The translations under genes and the position numbers were made by a program. Of a DNA stretch of 64,000 bases, positions 19,818 to 30,733 are shown piece by piece (the first letter of the stretch is position 1; each line of letters begins with the position of its first letter). The stretch spans positions 1-64,000 of the forward strand of contig CAMDLY010000006.1 in assembly GCA_945902115.1 (NCBI GenBank). The letters run 5' to 3'. The DNA comes from Lishizhenia tianjinensis. GTDB lineage: Bacteria; Bacteroidota; Bacteroidia; Flavobacteriales_D; Crocinitomicaceae. Under the pieces are notes generated by a model that saw only the letters and a list, made by a program, of their open reading frames with translations, was not told the origin of the DNA and ran no database searches.

Positions 19818-20508
19818 TCATCTTTTTTTTGATCTTGATAGGACAATTTGGGACTTCGATCTAAATTCTGTTGAGACACTTAAGTTTATTATACAAAGAG
19901 AAAATCTCACACAACTTTCTAGAAATTTCAGAGCTTTTCATGCAATTTATAAAAAAGAAAATGGAAAATTATGGGATGCTTATGGAAAAGGATTAATCGA
20001 CAAAGAAAAGTTAAGGTATGCTAGATTTGAAAATACTTTAGCAAAATTTTCATTGTATGATGAACAATTAGTGAAGCGATTTGGAGATGCTTACGTAGAG
20101 TATTCCCCGCGTCAAACCCACCTTATCCCCGGAGTTTTACAAGCCATCAAGGAATTAAAGAACATGGGTTTTGCTTTGCATATTATTACCAATGGATTTA
20201 AAGAGGTTCAATTTTTAAAATTAGATAATTGTGGCTTAAGCCTTTTTTTTAATGCGGTGATTTGTTCGGAAGATATAGGAGTTAATAAACCCAAGCCTGC
20301 TATTTTTCTATATGCCTGTGAACAAGCTCAAGTAAAACCATCAGAGGCGCTTATGATTGGGGATGACTATCATGCGGATATACACGGTGCCGTTTCGGCA
20401 GGGATGAAAGCAATTTTTTATAACCCCAAAAAGCGAAATGCTTATCACCACGAGCATGAAATTAGACACATGGATGAATTGGTAACTAAAATATTACATG
20501 TAGTTTAA
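19801..20508 (+). CDS. YjjG-family HAD nucleotidase
   Basis: HAD motifs FFDLDRTIWDFD, ITNGF, MIGDDYHADIHGA. Confidence 0.88.
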   Translation: MSFSDNHLFFDLDRTIWDFDLNSVETLKFIIQRENLTQLSRNFRAFHAIYKKENGKLWDAYGKGLIDKEKLRYARFENTLAKFSLYDEQLVKRFGDAYVEYSPRQTHLIPGVLQAIKELKNMGFALHIITNGFKEVQFLKLDNCGLSLFFNAVICSEDIGVNKPKPAIFLYACEQAQVKPSEALMIGDDYHADIHGAVSAGMKAIFYNPKKRNAYHHEHEIRHMDELVTKILHVV

Positions 20509-20509
20509 T

Positions 20510-21280
20510 CTAATCTGTAAGTTGTTGGCGCATTCGCTCATACAAGATCATTCCTGTGGCAACCCCAACATTTAAAGAAGAAACACCCCCTTCCATAGGA
20601 ATATTGGTGCGTACGTCAGATAAATTCAACAAATCTTGAGTGATACCATTTTCCTCGGACCCCATGATGATAGCAACATTTCCTCTCAAGTTCACTTGAT
20701 ATAATGGGACACTAGATTTTTCTGTACAAGCGATAAGGCGTAATCCGCTTTGTTGCAAATAGAATAAGGTATTTTTGAGCTGATCGGTTTTACAAACTGG
20801 AATGGTATTCAATGCTCCGGAAGATGCCTTCATGGCATCAGAAGACACGAGAGCAGAACCACCGGAAGGAATCAAGATGGCATCAACTCCTTGGCACGCT
20901 GCCGTTCTTGCAATGGCACCGAAGTTTCGCACATCCGTAATTCTGTCAAGAACGAGTATGCAAGGCTTTTTCCCTTCCTCCAATAATTTTTCTACTAAGT
21001 CTTCGATGATATGGTAGGAAACGGGAGGTACAAATGCGACCATTCCTTGGTGATTTCCTGTTGTTAGAGAGTCAATTTTTTGAGCAGGGACAAATTGCAG
21101 TTGGTAATGTTTTCCGTGGAGTGCCTCTTTCAACTCCAAAAAAGTTTCCTTTTGTATGCCTTTTTGTATCAGAATTTTATTCAGTTCTTTATCGGTTTTT
21201 ATAGCCTCAATTACGGCATGTAAACCATATATGATATCTGTTCTTTCTTTTCTTTGATATTCTCTTTTAACTTCTTTCAT
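20510..21280 (-). CDS. rlmB: 23S rRNA (guanosine-2'-O-)-methyltransferase RlmB (SpoU/TrmH family)
   Basis: LVLDRITDVRNFGAIARTAACQGVDAI; IIMGSEENGI; IPMEGGVSSLNVGVATGMILYE. Confidence 0.92.
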   Translation of the reverse strand: MKEVKREYQRKERTDIIYGLHAVIEAIKTDKELNKILIQKGIQKETFLELKEALHGKHYQLQFVPAQKIDSLTTGNHQGMVAFVPPVSYHIIEDLVEKLLEEGKKPCILVLDRITDVRNFGAIARTAACQGVDAILIPSGGSALVSSDAMKASSGALNTIPVCKTDQLKNTLFYLQQSGLRLIACTEKSSVPLYQVNLRGNVAIIMGSEENGITQDLLNLSDVRTNIPMEGGVSSLNVGVATGMILYERMRQQLTD

Positions 21281-21750
21281 TCTTCAAATATAAATTCTAA
21301 CTCAACATTTCCTTCCAATGTTTTTGCCACTGGGCAAAGCTTTCCTGCCTGTATTACTTTAGCTTTAGTTTTCTCGTCCCACTTATTTCCTTCTAGGGAG
21401 ATTAGAACTATTATCTTTTCAATTCTTCTTGGATTGGCCCCCATAATTTTAGTAACTCTCGCCTCTGCATGTTCAAATGAAATTTCGTGCTGTTGGCAAT
21501 AGATTCCCATGATGGTAAGCATGCAAGATGCCAATGATGTAGCAACTAAGTCTGTTGGAGAGAATACTTCGCCTTTCCCATGATTATCAATTGGAGCATC
21601 GGTCATTATGGTATTTCCTGATGCAATATGAGTACATGAGGTTCTCAGATTACCAAGATAATTAACAACAGAAGTAGTCATGTTTGTAAAGTTACGTGAA
21701 TTAATGGTCTTAAACATGCTGTTTTCCTCGAATAAATTATATTTACGCAA
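21277..21750 (-). CDS. OsmC family protein (start uncertain; possibly 21717 or 21681)
   Basis: FSPTDLVATSLASCMLTIMGIYC; CPVAKTLEGNVELEF. Confidence 0.85.
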   Translation of the reverse strand: MRKYNLFEENSMFKTINSRNFTNMTTSVVNYLGNLRTSCTHIASGNTIMTDAPIDNHGKGEVFSPTDLVATSLASCMLTIMGIYCQQHEISFEHAEARVTKIMGANPRRIEKIIVLISLEGNKWDEKTKAKVIQAGKLCPVAKTLEGNVELEFIFEE

Positions 21751-21778
21751 CTTTTAAACTTAAAATATAGTCTTTCCA

Positions 21779-24421
21779 TTGATGAAAAAAGTTCTTTTCC
21801 TTTTATTTTTGCTCCGCTCCGTTGTGGGGGAAGCTCAAAGTATTCCTTGTCCCTTTGTCGATGCTGGTCCCGACCAAACAGCCGATTGTTCGGCAGCTCA
21901 GGGTTGCTCCAATTTAACGGCTACTTTTTTAGAAATTAGGGAAACATCAACCTACACTGTAGAAACCATGCCCCATTTACCGCCAATTCCTTACAACCAA
22001 GGAGGAGGTACAGCAGTTTCCATAAATACGGACGATGTTTGGAGTAATGCTATTACTTTGCCATTTACGTTCTGTTATTATGGTCAAACATATACTCAGT
22101 TATTAATTGGTTCCAATGGTAATTTGAATTTCAATTTAGGAAGTGCTGGTGGTTATTGTCCATGGGCTTTCACTGCTAGCTGTCCTTCGCCAAATCTCGT
22201 GAATATGGGAAATATTTTTGGGGTTTACCATGACATCGATCCAAGCGTTTGCGGCAATATTCGATACTATGTAAACGGAACTTTTCCTTGTCGACAGTTC
22301 ATTGTTTCTTTCGATGAAATTTGTCACTTTAGTTGTACATCTATCAAAAGTAGACACATGATTGTGTTGAATGAAACCACAAATTATATTGACGTTTATG
22401 TGCAGTCAAAACCCCTTTGTTTAGGTTGGAATGGAGGTAGAGCTATCATTGGCATTCAGAACACAAATGGATCCGTTGGAATTACAGCACCTAGTCGTAA
22501 TTCAGCTCCAACTTGGACGGTGACAACTCCAGAAGCATGGAGATTTAAACCATCTGGAACGCCACTTTATGCGTTCGAATGGTTTCAAGGTACTACATCA
22601 CTAGGATCAACTCCGGCAATCACTGTTTGTCCAAGCATACAAACGACCTACACAGCACAATTTACCTATACCAAATGTGGAGAGACTTCACCAACAATTT
22701 TGACAAATGATGTTGTTGTAATACCAGCACCTGGGTCAATTACCGCAAGTTTGACGTCCCAAGAATCAACTTGTGGTCAAGCAAACGGCTCGGTCACCAT
22801 TACAGCTTCTGGAGGAAGTGGTACTTTAGCTTACTCCAGTGATAATGTGAGCTATGGTGCATCAAATGTATTTAATGGACTCAGTTCGGGTAGTTATACC
22901 TTTTACATACAAGATCAAGGAGGTTGTTCGGTAAGTTTACCTGTGATAATTAATGATCTTTCAACACTTTCAGCAACAATAGATTCCGTTACTCCTACCT
23001 TGTGTTATGGGTCATCAGATGGTACAATTACGCTTGAGGCCTTTGGAGGAACTGCACCTTATTCTTACGTTTTAGGATCTAACTCCCCGGCAACGTCACC
23101 CTTATTTAGCGGTTTGCCAGCAGGAAATTACTCTTTTACGGTATTGGATACCCAAGGATGTCAAGTTCAATTATCTGCCTCAGTAAGCGAACCCTCAGCT
23201 TTACAAATTACCTTAGGCCCAACAATAAATTCAAGTTGTAATCTACCAAACGGAAGTCTTGAAGTATATGCGAATGGGGGAATTACCCCTTACCAGTTTT
23301 CGATAGACAATTTTAGCAATCAACAATCTCAGGGACTATTTTCATCTTTAAATGCGGGAACTTATACTGTTGAGGTAAGTGATTCCAACGGTTGCTTGAA
23401 TTTAATTTCTGTTGTTGTGAATGCAAATGATGCGGTGATTGCTGTTCCGGGTTCCATAGTGTTTCCCAATTGTTTTGGAGAATCATCAGGTTCCCTAAAT
23501 GTACATAGTTTTGGAGGACCATCACCATATCTATTTTCGATAAATAATGGCACATTTGGTGTTGATTCAGTTTTTAGCAACCTCAATTCGGGTGAATATA
23601 TTGTAGCAGTTCAGGATGCGAATGGTTGCATTGATTCGGTGAATATGACAATCGGTTCCCCAACTGCTCTTGAGATTGACCTTGGAGCAGCATCCACAAT
23701 TTGTTTGGGACAGTCTGCTATCTTGAATGGATCAGCAAGTGGAGGCACCGCACCTTACGTATTTACCTGGAATGGGCTTGTTCAAAACCCGCAAACGATT
23801 CAACCAATTTCTACACAAACTGAATTATTTACAGTAACGGATGCTAATGGATGTTTCAGTAGTGATTCACTTCTAACGACTGTCCTCCCTCTTCCCGTAG
23901 CATCAGCCATAGCGACTCCCATATCAGGTGGAGCACCGTTAGAAGTAACTGTTGAGAATTTTTCGCAGAACGCTAGTCAGTACACTTGGGACTTTGGCAA
24001 TGGTCAAAATCAAACTACCACAACCCTGAGTAGTGTGGTGGCAAATTATCCATCAGCAGGTTTTTACATCATTGAATTGATTGCTTCGAATGGTCTTTGC
24101 GACGATAGTTGGCAAGATACGATAGAGGTGATTCCCGTTTTACCTCTTGAGGTGGAAGTACCCAACGTATTCACACCTAATACAGATGGAAACAACGAGG
24201 GTTATTTTGTTTGGACAAAAAACGCAGCTTCCATAGAAGCGGTAATTGTTAATAGATGGGGTAATACAATGGTTGTAATAACTGATTTGCTCTATCAGTG
24301 GGACGGAAAAACACCTTCTGGATTGGATGCTGAGGCAGGGGTTTATTTTCTAAAGTATAAGGTCGTTGGCCTTGATGCAACGGTTGTAGAAGGACAAACC
24401 TTTTTTCACCTCATTCGATAA
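21779..24421 (+). CDS. Secreted SprB-repeat/PKD protein with type B (gliding-motility-associated) C-terminal domain
   Basis: N-terminal signal; tandem SprB-type repeats; PKD-like YTWDFGNGQNQT; C-terminal VFTPNTDGNNEGYFVW...VVNRWGNTMV...YQWDGKTPSG...AGVYFLKYKV. Confidence 0.88.
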   Translation: MMKKVLFLLFLLRSVVGEAQSIPCPFVDAGPDQTADCSAAQGCSNLTATFLEIRETSTYTVETMPHLPPIPYNQGGGTAVSINTDDVWSNAITLPFTFCYYGQTYTQLLIGSNGNLNFNLGSAGGYCPWAFTASCPSPNLVNMGNIFGVYHDIDPSVCGNIRYYVNGTFPCRQFIVSFDEICHFSCTSIKSRHMIVLNETTNYIDVYVQSKPLCLGWNGGRAIIGIQNTNGSVGITAPSRNSAPTWTVTTPEAWRFKPSGTPLYAFEWFQGTTSLGSTPAITVCPSIQTTYTAQFTYTKCGETSPTILTNDVVVIPAPGSITASLTSQESTCGQANGSVTITASGGSGTLAYSSDNVSYGASNVFNGLSSGSYTFYIQDQGGCSVSLPVIINDLSTLSATIDSVTPTLCYGSSDGTITLEAFGGTAPYSYVLGSNSPATSPLFSGLPAGNYSFTVLDTQGCQVQLSASVSEPSALQITLGPTINSSCNLPNGSLEVYANGGITPYQFSIDNFSNQQSQGLFSSLNAGTYTVEVSDSNGCLNLISVVVNANDAVIAVPGSIVFPNCFGESSGSLNVHSFGGPSPYLFSINNGTFGVDSVFSNLNSGEYIVAVQDANGCIDSVNMTIGSPTALEIDLGAASTICLGQSAILNGSASGGTAPYVFTWNGLVQNPQTIQPISTQTELFTVTDANGCFSSDSLLTTVLPLPVASAIATPISGGAPLEVTVENFSQNASQYTWDFGNGQNQTTTTLSSVVANYPSAGFYIIELIASNGLCDDSWQDTIEVIPVLPLEVEVPNVFTPNTDGNNEGYFVWTKNAASIEAVIVNRWGNTMVVITDLLYQWDGKTPSGLDAEAGVYFLKYKVVGLDATVVEGQTFFHLIR
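22735..23880 (+). repeat. Tandem SprB-type protein repeats, about 4-5 units of about 78 aa
   Basis: Recurring C..(A/P/S)NGS.....GG..PY.FS.......F..L..G.Y...V.D..GC pattern starting near 22735, 22965, 23200, 23436, with a more divergent unit after 23670. Confidence 0.8.
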
Positions 24422-24465
24422 GATCTCTTTTTATTATGTATTTTTAGCCTTCTAATTTTTAGGTT

Positions 24466-27400
24466 ATGAAATATATAGTTGCTTCGTTATTTGTACTAAC
24501 ATCTCTGTTAACAGGTATTGCTCAGAAAAAAAGTGATAAAAAAGAGGGGGTAAAGCTACCTTATGATGCTTCAACTATTGCTAATTTATCTTTTCGAATG
24601 GTAGGGCCAGCGTTAACATCAGGTAGAGTTGCTGATATCGCTGTCCACCCAAAAAATAAAGATAAGTGGTACGTTGCTGCTGCATCGGGAGGAGTATGGT
24701 ATACCGCTAATCATGGCATTACTTTTTCACCCATTTTTGATAATTATGGGTCATACTCCATTGCCTGTGTAGAGCTTGCTCCATCGAATCCTAACACCGT
24801 TTGGGTAGGTACTGGTGAAAATAATAATCAACGTTCAGTAGCCTATGGCGATGGCGTATATAAGTCCTTAGATGGTGGAAAGTCATTCGTGAATATGGGA
24901 TTAAAGGCTTCAGAACACATTGGTAATATAATTATACACCCTACAGATGAGAATACCGTTTGGGTAGCTGCCTACGGACCTTTGTGGAGCAGTGGGGGTG
25001 AAAGAGGAGTATATAAAACAACTGATGGAGGTAAAACATGGGAACGTACGCTATTTATTTCTGAGGAAACAGGAATAGCAGAAATAAGTATTGATCCGGT
25101 AGATCCAACTATTTTGTACGCCTCAGCTCACCAGCGGAGAAGACACGAATGGACCTATGTGGGAGGTGGACCTGAGTCTACTCTATACAAATCAACCGAC
25201 GGGGGAAAGACATGGAGAGAAATCGCCACTGGATTACCGAATCGAGATATGGGACGCGTTGGTATTGCAGTCGCACCGTCTGATCCAAATTATGTATATG
25301 CGATTGTCGAGGCTCGTTACGGAAAAGCGGGTGTATATTTATCCACTAACAAAGGAGAAAGTTGGTCAAAACAGGGTGATTTTAATACGAGTGGAAATTA
25401 CTATCAGGAAATTATGGTCGACCCACTTAATAAGAAAAAAGTTTTTGCCATGGATACATACTTGCATCACAGTGAAGATGCAGGTAAAACATTCGTTAAT
25501 ACGGGAGAATCCAATAAACACGTTGATAATCACGCTATTTGGATCGATCCAGAAAATACAGAACATTGGATAGTGGGCTGTGACGGCGGGATTTATGAGA
25601 CATATACGCACGCTAAGGAATGGAAGTACTACAGTAATTTACCTATCATTCAGTTTTATAAAGTTGCCACGGACAATTCAACACCTTTTTATAACATATA
25701 CGGCGGAACGCAAGACAATAATTCAATGGGTGGTCCAGCGGCTACGACAAATGTCGCAGGTATATTGAATACAGACTGGTATATCACCAACGGTGGAGAT
25801 GGTTTTGAGTCCGCTTGTGATTGGTCGAATCCAGCTATTGCCTATGCTCAAGCACAATACGGATGGCTGGTTCGTTACGATAAAGTCTCCGGTGAAAAAG
25901 TGCCTATTCAGCCTATGCCAGGTAAGGGAGAAGATGCGTACCGTTGGAATTGGGATGCACCATTGGTAGTGTCACATCATGATCCTTCGGTGCTTTATTT
26001 TGCTGCTAATAAGTTATTTAAATCTGACAATAAAGGAGACGACTGGTCGACAATATCACCAGACTTAACGCGTCAGTTGGATAGAAATAAATTAAAAGTT
26101 ATGGGGCAGGTATGGACCATAGATGCGGTAATGAAAAACGCTTCAACTACGATTTATGGAAATGTGGTGGCATTAGATGAATCCCCTAAAAAGAAAGGTC
26201 TTTTGTATGTTGGCACGGATGATGGACTCATTCAAGTTACAGAAAATGACGGTGAATTATGGACTAAAATTGAGCAGTTTCCGGGTGTACCCGTTCAAAC
26301 TCGCGTGAATATGATAACTGCTTCAAGTCATGACGAAAATGTGGTTTTTGCTGCATTTAACTCACAACGCAGTGGAGACTTTAAGCCTTATTTACTGAGG
26401 TCAACGGACAAAGGAAAAACGTGGATTTCTATCGCCTCCAATCTTCCAGCTAGAGGCAATGTTTATTGTATCAAACAAGACCACCTAGATCCTAACTTAT
26501 TATTTGTCGGGACTGAGTTCGGTGCGTTCTTTTCCAACGATGGCGGACAAAACTGGACTAAGTTAGCAGGGTTGCCAACCATAGCGGTTTATGACTTAGA
26601 TATTCAAAAACGTGAAAATGATTTAGTAGCAGCTACTTTTGGGAGAGGATTTTATGTCCTAGATAATTATTCCCCTTTAAGAGAATTGAAAAAAGAAAAT
26701 TTAGATAAACGAGCGCATTTATTTCCAATCAAAGATGCATTGCTTTATGTCCCCATGGACCCGCTTGGATTGGAGGGTACGGGTTTTCAAGGTCATAATT
26801 TATGGTTTTCAAAAAATCCGGCGTTTGGAGCCACTTTTCATCTACACCTAAATGATTCATGGAAGTCTTTAAAAGACAAGCGACAAGAGAAGGAAAAAGA
26901 ACTCGAAAAAGGTAAAAAAGATGTTCAATACCCTTCTTTTGATGAATTAACGAGAGAGGAGTTGGAGACGGCTCCAAAGTTAATTTGGTCAATCACTGAC
27001 GTGAAAGGGACAGAGATTAAAAGACATTCAAGCACATCGTCTAAAGGAATTAGCTCATATAATTGGAATCTCCGAACCCAAGCCACTAATCCAATAGGTA
27101 AGGGAGGAAACGGATTGTTGGTAACGTCAGGAATATACTATCTTTCAGTTTTTTACGTCGATCCAAATGTTCAGCAAACAGAAACATTAGTCAGTAAAAT
27201 TGCTTTTCAGGTGAAAGGATTGAATAACCAAACCTTATTGGCAAAAAATCCCGAGGAGCTTTCTAAATTCAGGGAAGATGTAAGTGAGTTGAATCGTAAA
27301 ATTGGCATTTTGACGAGTCAAATGACGGAGGCTAAAGAAAAATTTTCCCAACTCAATAAGGCAGTAATTGAAGCTACTAATGTTCCTGTTGAAATAGCAG

Positions 27401-27717
27401 GGACTTTGCAGAAAGTGAGAGTTGAGTTTAGTACCTTGAGTAAGTTAGTATACGGTGATAATATTAAAGCTTCTCGAGAATTTGAAACTGTGCCTTCGCT
27501 GACCTCTCGTTTCGGTATGTTAGAGTATCAATTATATGAGAATACCACCGGAGTGACTAAAACGCATCGTGCGAACAAGTCAATTGTTGAGCAAGAGCTG
27601 CTTGATGCGAGTCAGCAGTATACGCTTATCAATGATAAATTAGATAATATAGTTGATACGTTAAGAAAAATAGGTATCCCATATATACTTAATTCCGGTA
27701 GCTGGAAGGATGAGTAG
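24466..27717 (+). CDS. Secreted BNR/sortilin-like (VPS10) beta-propeller protein
   Basis: Signal peptide; repeated Asp-box-like motifs (KSLDGGKSF, KTTDGGKTWER, KSTDGGKTWRE, STNKGESW, RSTDKGKTW, SNDGGQNWTK). Confidence 0.85.
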   Translation: MKYIVASLFVLTSLLTGIAQKKSDKKEGVKLPYDASTIANLSFRMVGPALTSGRVADIAVHPKNKDKWYVAAASGGVWYTANHGITFSPIFDNYGSYSIACVELAPSNPNTVWVGTGENNNQRSVAYGDGVYKSLDGGKSFVNMGLKASEHIGNIIIHPTDENTVWVAAYGPLWSSGGERGVYKTTDGGKTWERTLFISEETGIAEISIDPVDPTILYASAHQRRRHEWTYVGGGPESTLYKSTDGGKTWREIATGLPNRDMGRVGIAVAPSDPNYVYAIVEARYGKAGVYLSTNKGESWSKQGDFNTSGNYYQEIMVDPLNKKKVFAMDTYLHHSEDAGKTFVNTGESNKHVDNHAIWIDPENTEHWIVGCDGGIYETYTHAKEWKYYSNLPIIQFYKVATDNSTPFYNIYGGTQDNNSMGGPAATTNVAGILNTDWYITNGGDGFESACDWSNPAIAYAQAQYGWLVRYDKVSGEKVPIQPMPGKGEDAYRWNWDAPLVVSHHDPSVLYFAANKLFKSDNKGDDWSTISPDLTRQLDRNKLKVMGQVWTIDAVMKNASTTIYGNVVALDESPKKKGLLYVGTDDGLIQVTENDGELWTKIEQFPGVPVQTRVNMITASSHDENVVFAAFNSQRSGDFKPYLLRSTDKGKTWISIASNLPARGNVYCIKQDHLDPNLLFVGTEFGAFFSNDGGQNWTKLAGLPTIAVYDLDIQKRENDLVAATFGRGFYVLDNYSPLRELKKENLDKRAHLFPIKDALLYVPMDPLGLEGTGFQGHNLWFSKNPAFGATFHLHLNDSWKSLKDKRQEKEKELEKGKKDVQYPSFDELTREELETAPKLIWSITDVKGTEIKRHSSTSSKGISSYNWNLRTQATNPIGKGGNGLLVTSGIYYLSVFYVDPNVQQTETLVSKIAFQVKGLNNQTLLAKNPEELSKFREDVSELNRKIGILTSQMTEAKEKFSQLNKAVIEATNVPVEIAGTLQKVRVEFSTLSKLVYGDNIKASREFETVPSLTSRFGMLEYQLYENTTGVTKTHRANKSIVEQELLDASQQYTLINDKLDNIVDTLRKIGIPYILNSGSWKDE

Positions 27718-27719
27718 CC

Positions 27720-29597
27720 TTAATTTTTTTTAGTCTTCCTAACTAGTGGACCAAACTTAGCGGATTCACTGTATCTCTCGAACTCTGTGGCGATTTCTTC
27801 TCTTAGATTCGTTGGCATCGTAAAGAGGTAATCTTGTACTTCTATTGGATCGGATTTCCAAAAATAGAGTTCTTCTCTGTTGGGGACGATATTAGTTCTA
27901 TATAGGTAATGCCATTTTTGATTTAATATAGATATTCCAGTATTAAAGTTTGCATAGGAATTTGAATTGAAAGTGATGACATACCTGTCTTCTGGTAGAG
28001 GCTTAAGCAAACTATACCCAGTGTAATTTTTACTGTATTTTGAGAAGTCTTTATCACTTTCTAAGTCCAACAAGTCAAAAATTGTTGGAGTTACATCAAT
28101 ATTGGAAGATAGTAATGGCAGGTTACTTTTTAAGTTATTGAGTTCCTCACTTTTTAGCAATCCGTTGGGAACGTACATCATCATCGGTATATCAAGGGTC
28201 TCAATATAATTAGTTTCGAGGTGGCCAATATTTTTATGTTCATTGATAGCCTCAGAATGATCACTGACGCAGATGATAATCGTATTGGACATAAGATTCT
28301 CCTTTTCCATATGCGTTATCAACCTTTTAAGCAATTGATCTTGATAATACATTGCGTTGAAGTAATTATCCATTATTTTTTCGTCACCCCACTTCATGAA
28401 TTCTTCAGGGACTGTATAAGGATAATGCGTCGTGTTGTATTGGATTACTCCAAAAAAACGATCATTTTTAAATTCGCTTAATTTTTTACTGAGTTGCTCG
28501 GTAGCAAATTTATCATCCATTCCCAATTCATTAAATAAAGGATTTCCCGAAATTTCTTGGTGGTAATAATAATCAAGAGCTGACTTGTCGTAGAAATCAT
28601 CGAAGGCAAACATACTTAATTGATGTGAAGAAAGGAAAAATGTTTTGTAGTTAAGCGCTTTAGCATATTCCCAGATCAAGGGTTGACTAAACATAGTCTC
28701 TTTATCTTGATAAGGACCAATACCATTTAAAATCGCAGGAACCGCTAACATTGTAGAGGTAGCGATGGTTTTTGGTTCTAAAAATTTATAAAAATTGTCT
28801 TTGTACTTTTCCTCAAAAGAGTTTAAAAATGGAGTGGTTTTCAATTTTTTGTCGTACAACCCCATACTCCGCTTGCGAGCTGATTCAAAAATTACGACTA
28901 GTACATTAAAATCCTTTGGGATTTTCTTTGTTTTTATTTCAGGAATGGATCTTTCCTTTAGACCTCCGCCAGGTCGGGAATAGTCCGCAAAATCAAATGC
29001 CGCACGTTGTATGTTCATTGCGAAATTGACATCTGCAATCGCACACTGATCGAATTTAGGTTGAAAAAGACAGACTATTTCAAATATAATAAGCTGCACT
29101 ACACCGTAATAGGTTAAAAATTGAGCGTGTGATTTTGGCACATGATTTCGAACGAATTTTCTCAAGACCATCCCAATGATAACAATTCCACTGAGTAGTA
29201 TTAATAAGACAGTTGTGTTGAGCGTATATGTTGCCAAAGTCCATGCACTATAAGGCTCCTCACGAATAAATAAGAAGGTGTGGTAATTTGGAAAAATACC
29301 ATTCATCGACTCGAATTGAAAAGAACCGAAAAAAGAAAATAGCCAAAGTGGACCGATGCAAAAATAGATGAGGTAAAAAAGCCAAGTTTTATTGATTACA
29401 TAACGAAGTATGAGTAAAATGAAAACAAAATACCCGAATGATAGCGCTATTGATACAATATAGAAGGTAAATTGCCATCCATCAAACAATAGTAATTGGT
29501 TAAATCTATAGCTGATATCCAATAATATAAAGGCCATTGGGACTAAAAAAATCTTCCAATATCCCTTTATGCCGATCCAAGAAAAATATACCTTCAT
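27720..29597 (-). CDS. Membrane sulfatase/LTA synthase-like phosphoglycerol transferase family protein
   Basis: N-terminal TM helices; VLVVIFESARKRSMGLYDKKLKTTPFL; NTIIICVSDHSEAINEHKNIGHLE; DIPMMMYVP. Confidence 0.85.
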   Translation of the reverse strand: MKVYFSWIGIKGYWKIFLVPMAFILLDISYRFNQLLLFDGWQFTFYIVSIALSFGYFVFILLILRYVINKTWLFYLIYFCIGPLWLFSFFGSFQFESMNGIFPNYHTFLFIREEPYSAWTLATYTLNTTVLLILLSGIVIIGMVLRKFVRNHVPKSHAQFLTYYGVVQLIIFEIVCLFQPKFDQCAIADVNFAMNIQRAAFDFADYSRPGGGLKERSIPEIKTKKIPKDFNVLVVIFESARKRSMGLYDKKLKTTPFLNSFEEKYKDNFYKFLEPKTIATSTMLAVPAILNGIGPYQDKETMFSQPLIWEYAKALNYKTFFLSSHQLSMFAFDDFYDKSALDYYYHQEISGNPLFNELGMDDKFATEQLSKKLSEFKNDRFFGVIQYNTTHYPYTVPEEFMKWGDEKIMDNYFNAMYYQDQLLKRLITHMEKENLMSNTIIICVSDHSEAINEHKNIGHLETNYIETLDIPMMMYVPNGLLKSEELNNLKSNLPLLSSNIDVTPTIFDLLDLESDKDFSKYSKNYTGYSLLKPLPEDRYVITFNSNSYANFNTGISILNQKWHYLYRTNIVPNREELYFWKSDPIEVQDYLFTMPTNLREEIATEFERYSESAKFGPLVRKTKKN

Positions 29598-29645
29598 CTA
29601 ATAATCTTATTCGGATTTATTGATAAAATGTTTCCTATGGATCCG

Positions 29646-30731
29646 TTATTTTATTTTATTTTTTTCAGAATTTATTTTTCCGATTTCCGATTTCGGAAAA
29701 TTAAGGCTCATCGCTGGAAAATATACATCACCAAGTATGAGGTGATTAAATACAAAATATTGACATTTAACTACTTGTTTATTTGGTAGCACACACCAAA
29801 ATTTGTTTAAGTCCATATTCACCAATTCGCCAAATTCATTTTCTTGCGGATTTTGGACTTGAATTCTATGCATTTTTAAAATCGTTGCAGTGCTTTTACC
29901 TCTTTCAGACAGAGACAATGTACAGAATGGAGGAGCTTTTAATAAACTATCACACTGTGCTTTGGATAGCTCGTAATTTGCTGATTCAAAATTGATTTTT
30001 TTATATTTTTGCAGGTATCGAATAACGTTTAAGGTGTCAAGTGTTTTAAGCGGTACTCCATTACTCGTCACACTGAAATTTGAACCGAAATTTTGAACGG
30101 AGAAATCTCTGTAAGGTTCTTGAGTAAAGGTGATTTCTACTTTGGAAATTTTTTCAGATTCTACATTGAAAATTTCTGTACATAACCACTTTCGAGAATC
30201 TGCAAAAAAACGAGGTTCTATAATTCCGTAAATACCCCTAATAGACATAATAACGGGTTTGTTATTTTTTTTCTTATCCGGCCCCTCCAACACCATAATT
30301 TGTCCATTATGGTCTTGTGCATTCGGACCAATATACCACCGCTTTGAAAAGTTACCATTTTGATAGAAATCAACTTTGATGTGATTGGTCATCATTAATT
30401 CAAGGAATTTTTTTTCAGCTTTTTCATTCAGATATGCCTTAAATTGAATTTTTGCAGCTGCCTCAAGAATATTGTGGACACCTTCTTTGTTGACACATTG
30501 ACCATTTTTATCAACCCACATACCATTTGATTTATTAAGTTCAAAGTTATTTGAATAGGCATCCGTAATGATAATTTTATCAATTGAATTAGTGTCTTCA
30601 ATCGCAAAGGACATCGCATCGAAAATCCTTTCCTCTTTGGGTTTCAATAAACGCAATACAAAAAAAGCTAAGACACCTATAGAAACTATGCCTGTGCAAA
30701 TAATAATGATTCTTTTAATTCGTCTTGACAT
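29646..30731 (-). CDS. DUF4340-like membrane-anchored protein downstream of gldG
   Basis: N-terminal TM anchor; IDKIIITDAYSNNFELNKSNGMWVDKNG resembles DUF4340; 2-bp gap after gldG. Confidence 0.55.
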   Translation of the reverse strand: MSRRIKRIIIICTGIVSIGVLAFFVLRLLKPKEERIFDAMSFAIEDTNSIDKIIITDAYSNNFELNKSNGMWVDKNGQCVNKEGVHNILEAAAKIQFKAYLNEKAEKKFLELMMTNHIKVDFYQNGNFSKRWYIGPNAQDHNGQIMVLEGPDKKKNNKPVIMSIRGIYGIIEPRFFADSRKWLCTEIFNVESEKISKVEITFTQEPYRDFSVQNFGSNFSVTSNGVPLKTLDTLNVIRYLQKYKKINFESANYELSKAQCDSLLKAPPFCTLSLSERGKSTATILKMHRIQVQNPQENEFGELVNMDLNKFWCVLPNKQVVKCQYFVFNHLILGDVYFPAMSLNFPKSEIGKINSEKNKIK

Positions 30732-30733
30732 AG

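Noticed and set aside
22735-23880. Considered as a CRISPR or DNA-level tandem repeat
   Set aside because: Repetition is at the protein level (SprB repeats); nucleotide identity between units is low and no short direct repeats with spacers occur.
25157-25573. 138-aa plus-strand alternative-frame ORF within the BNR protein gene
   Set aside because: Out-of-frame shadow of a clear Asp-box repeat CDS.
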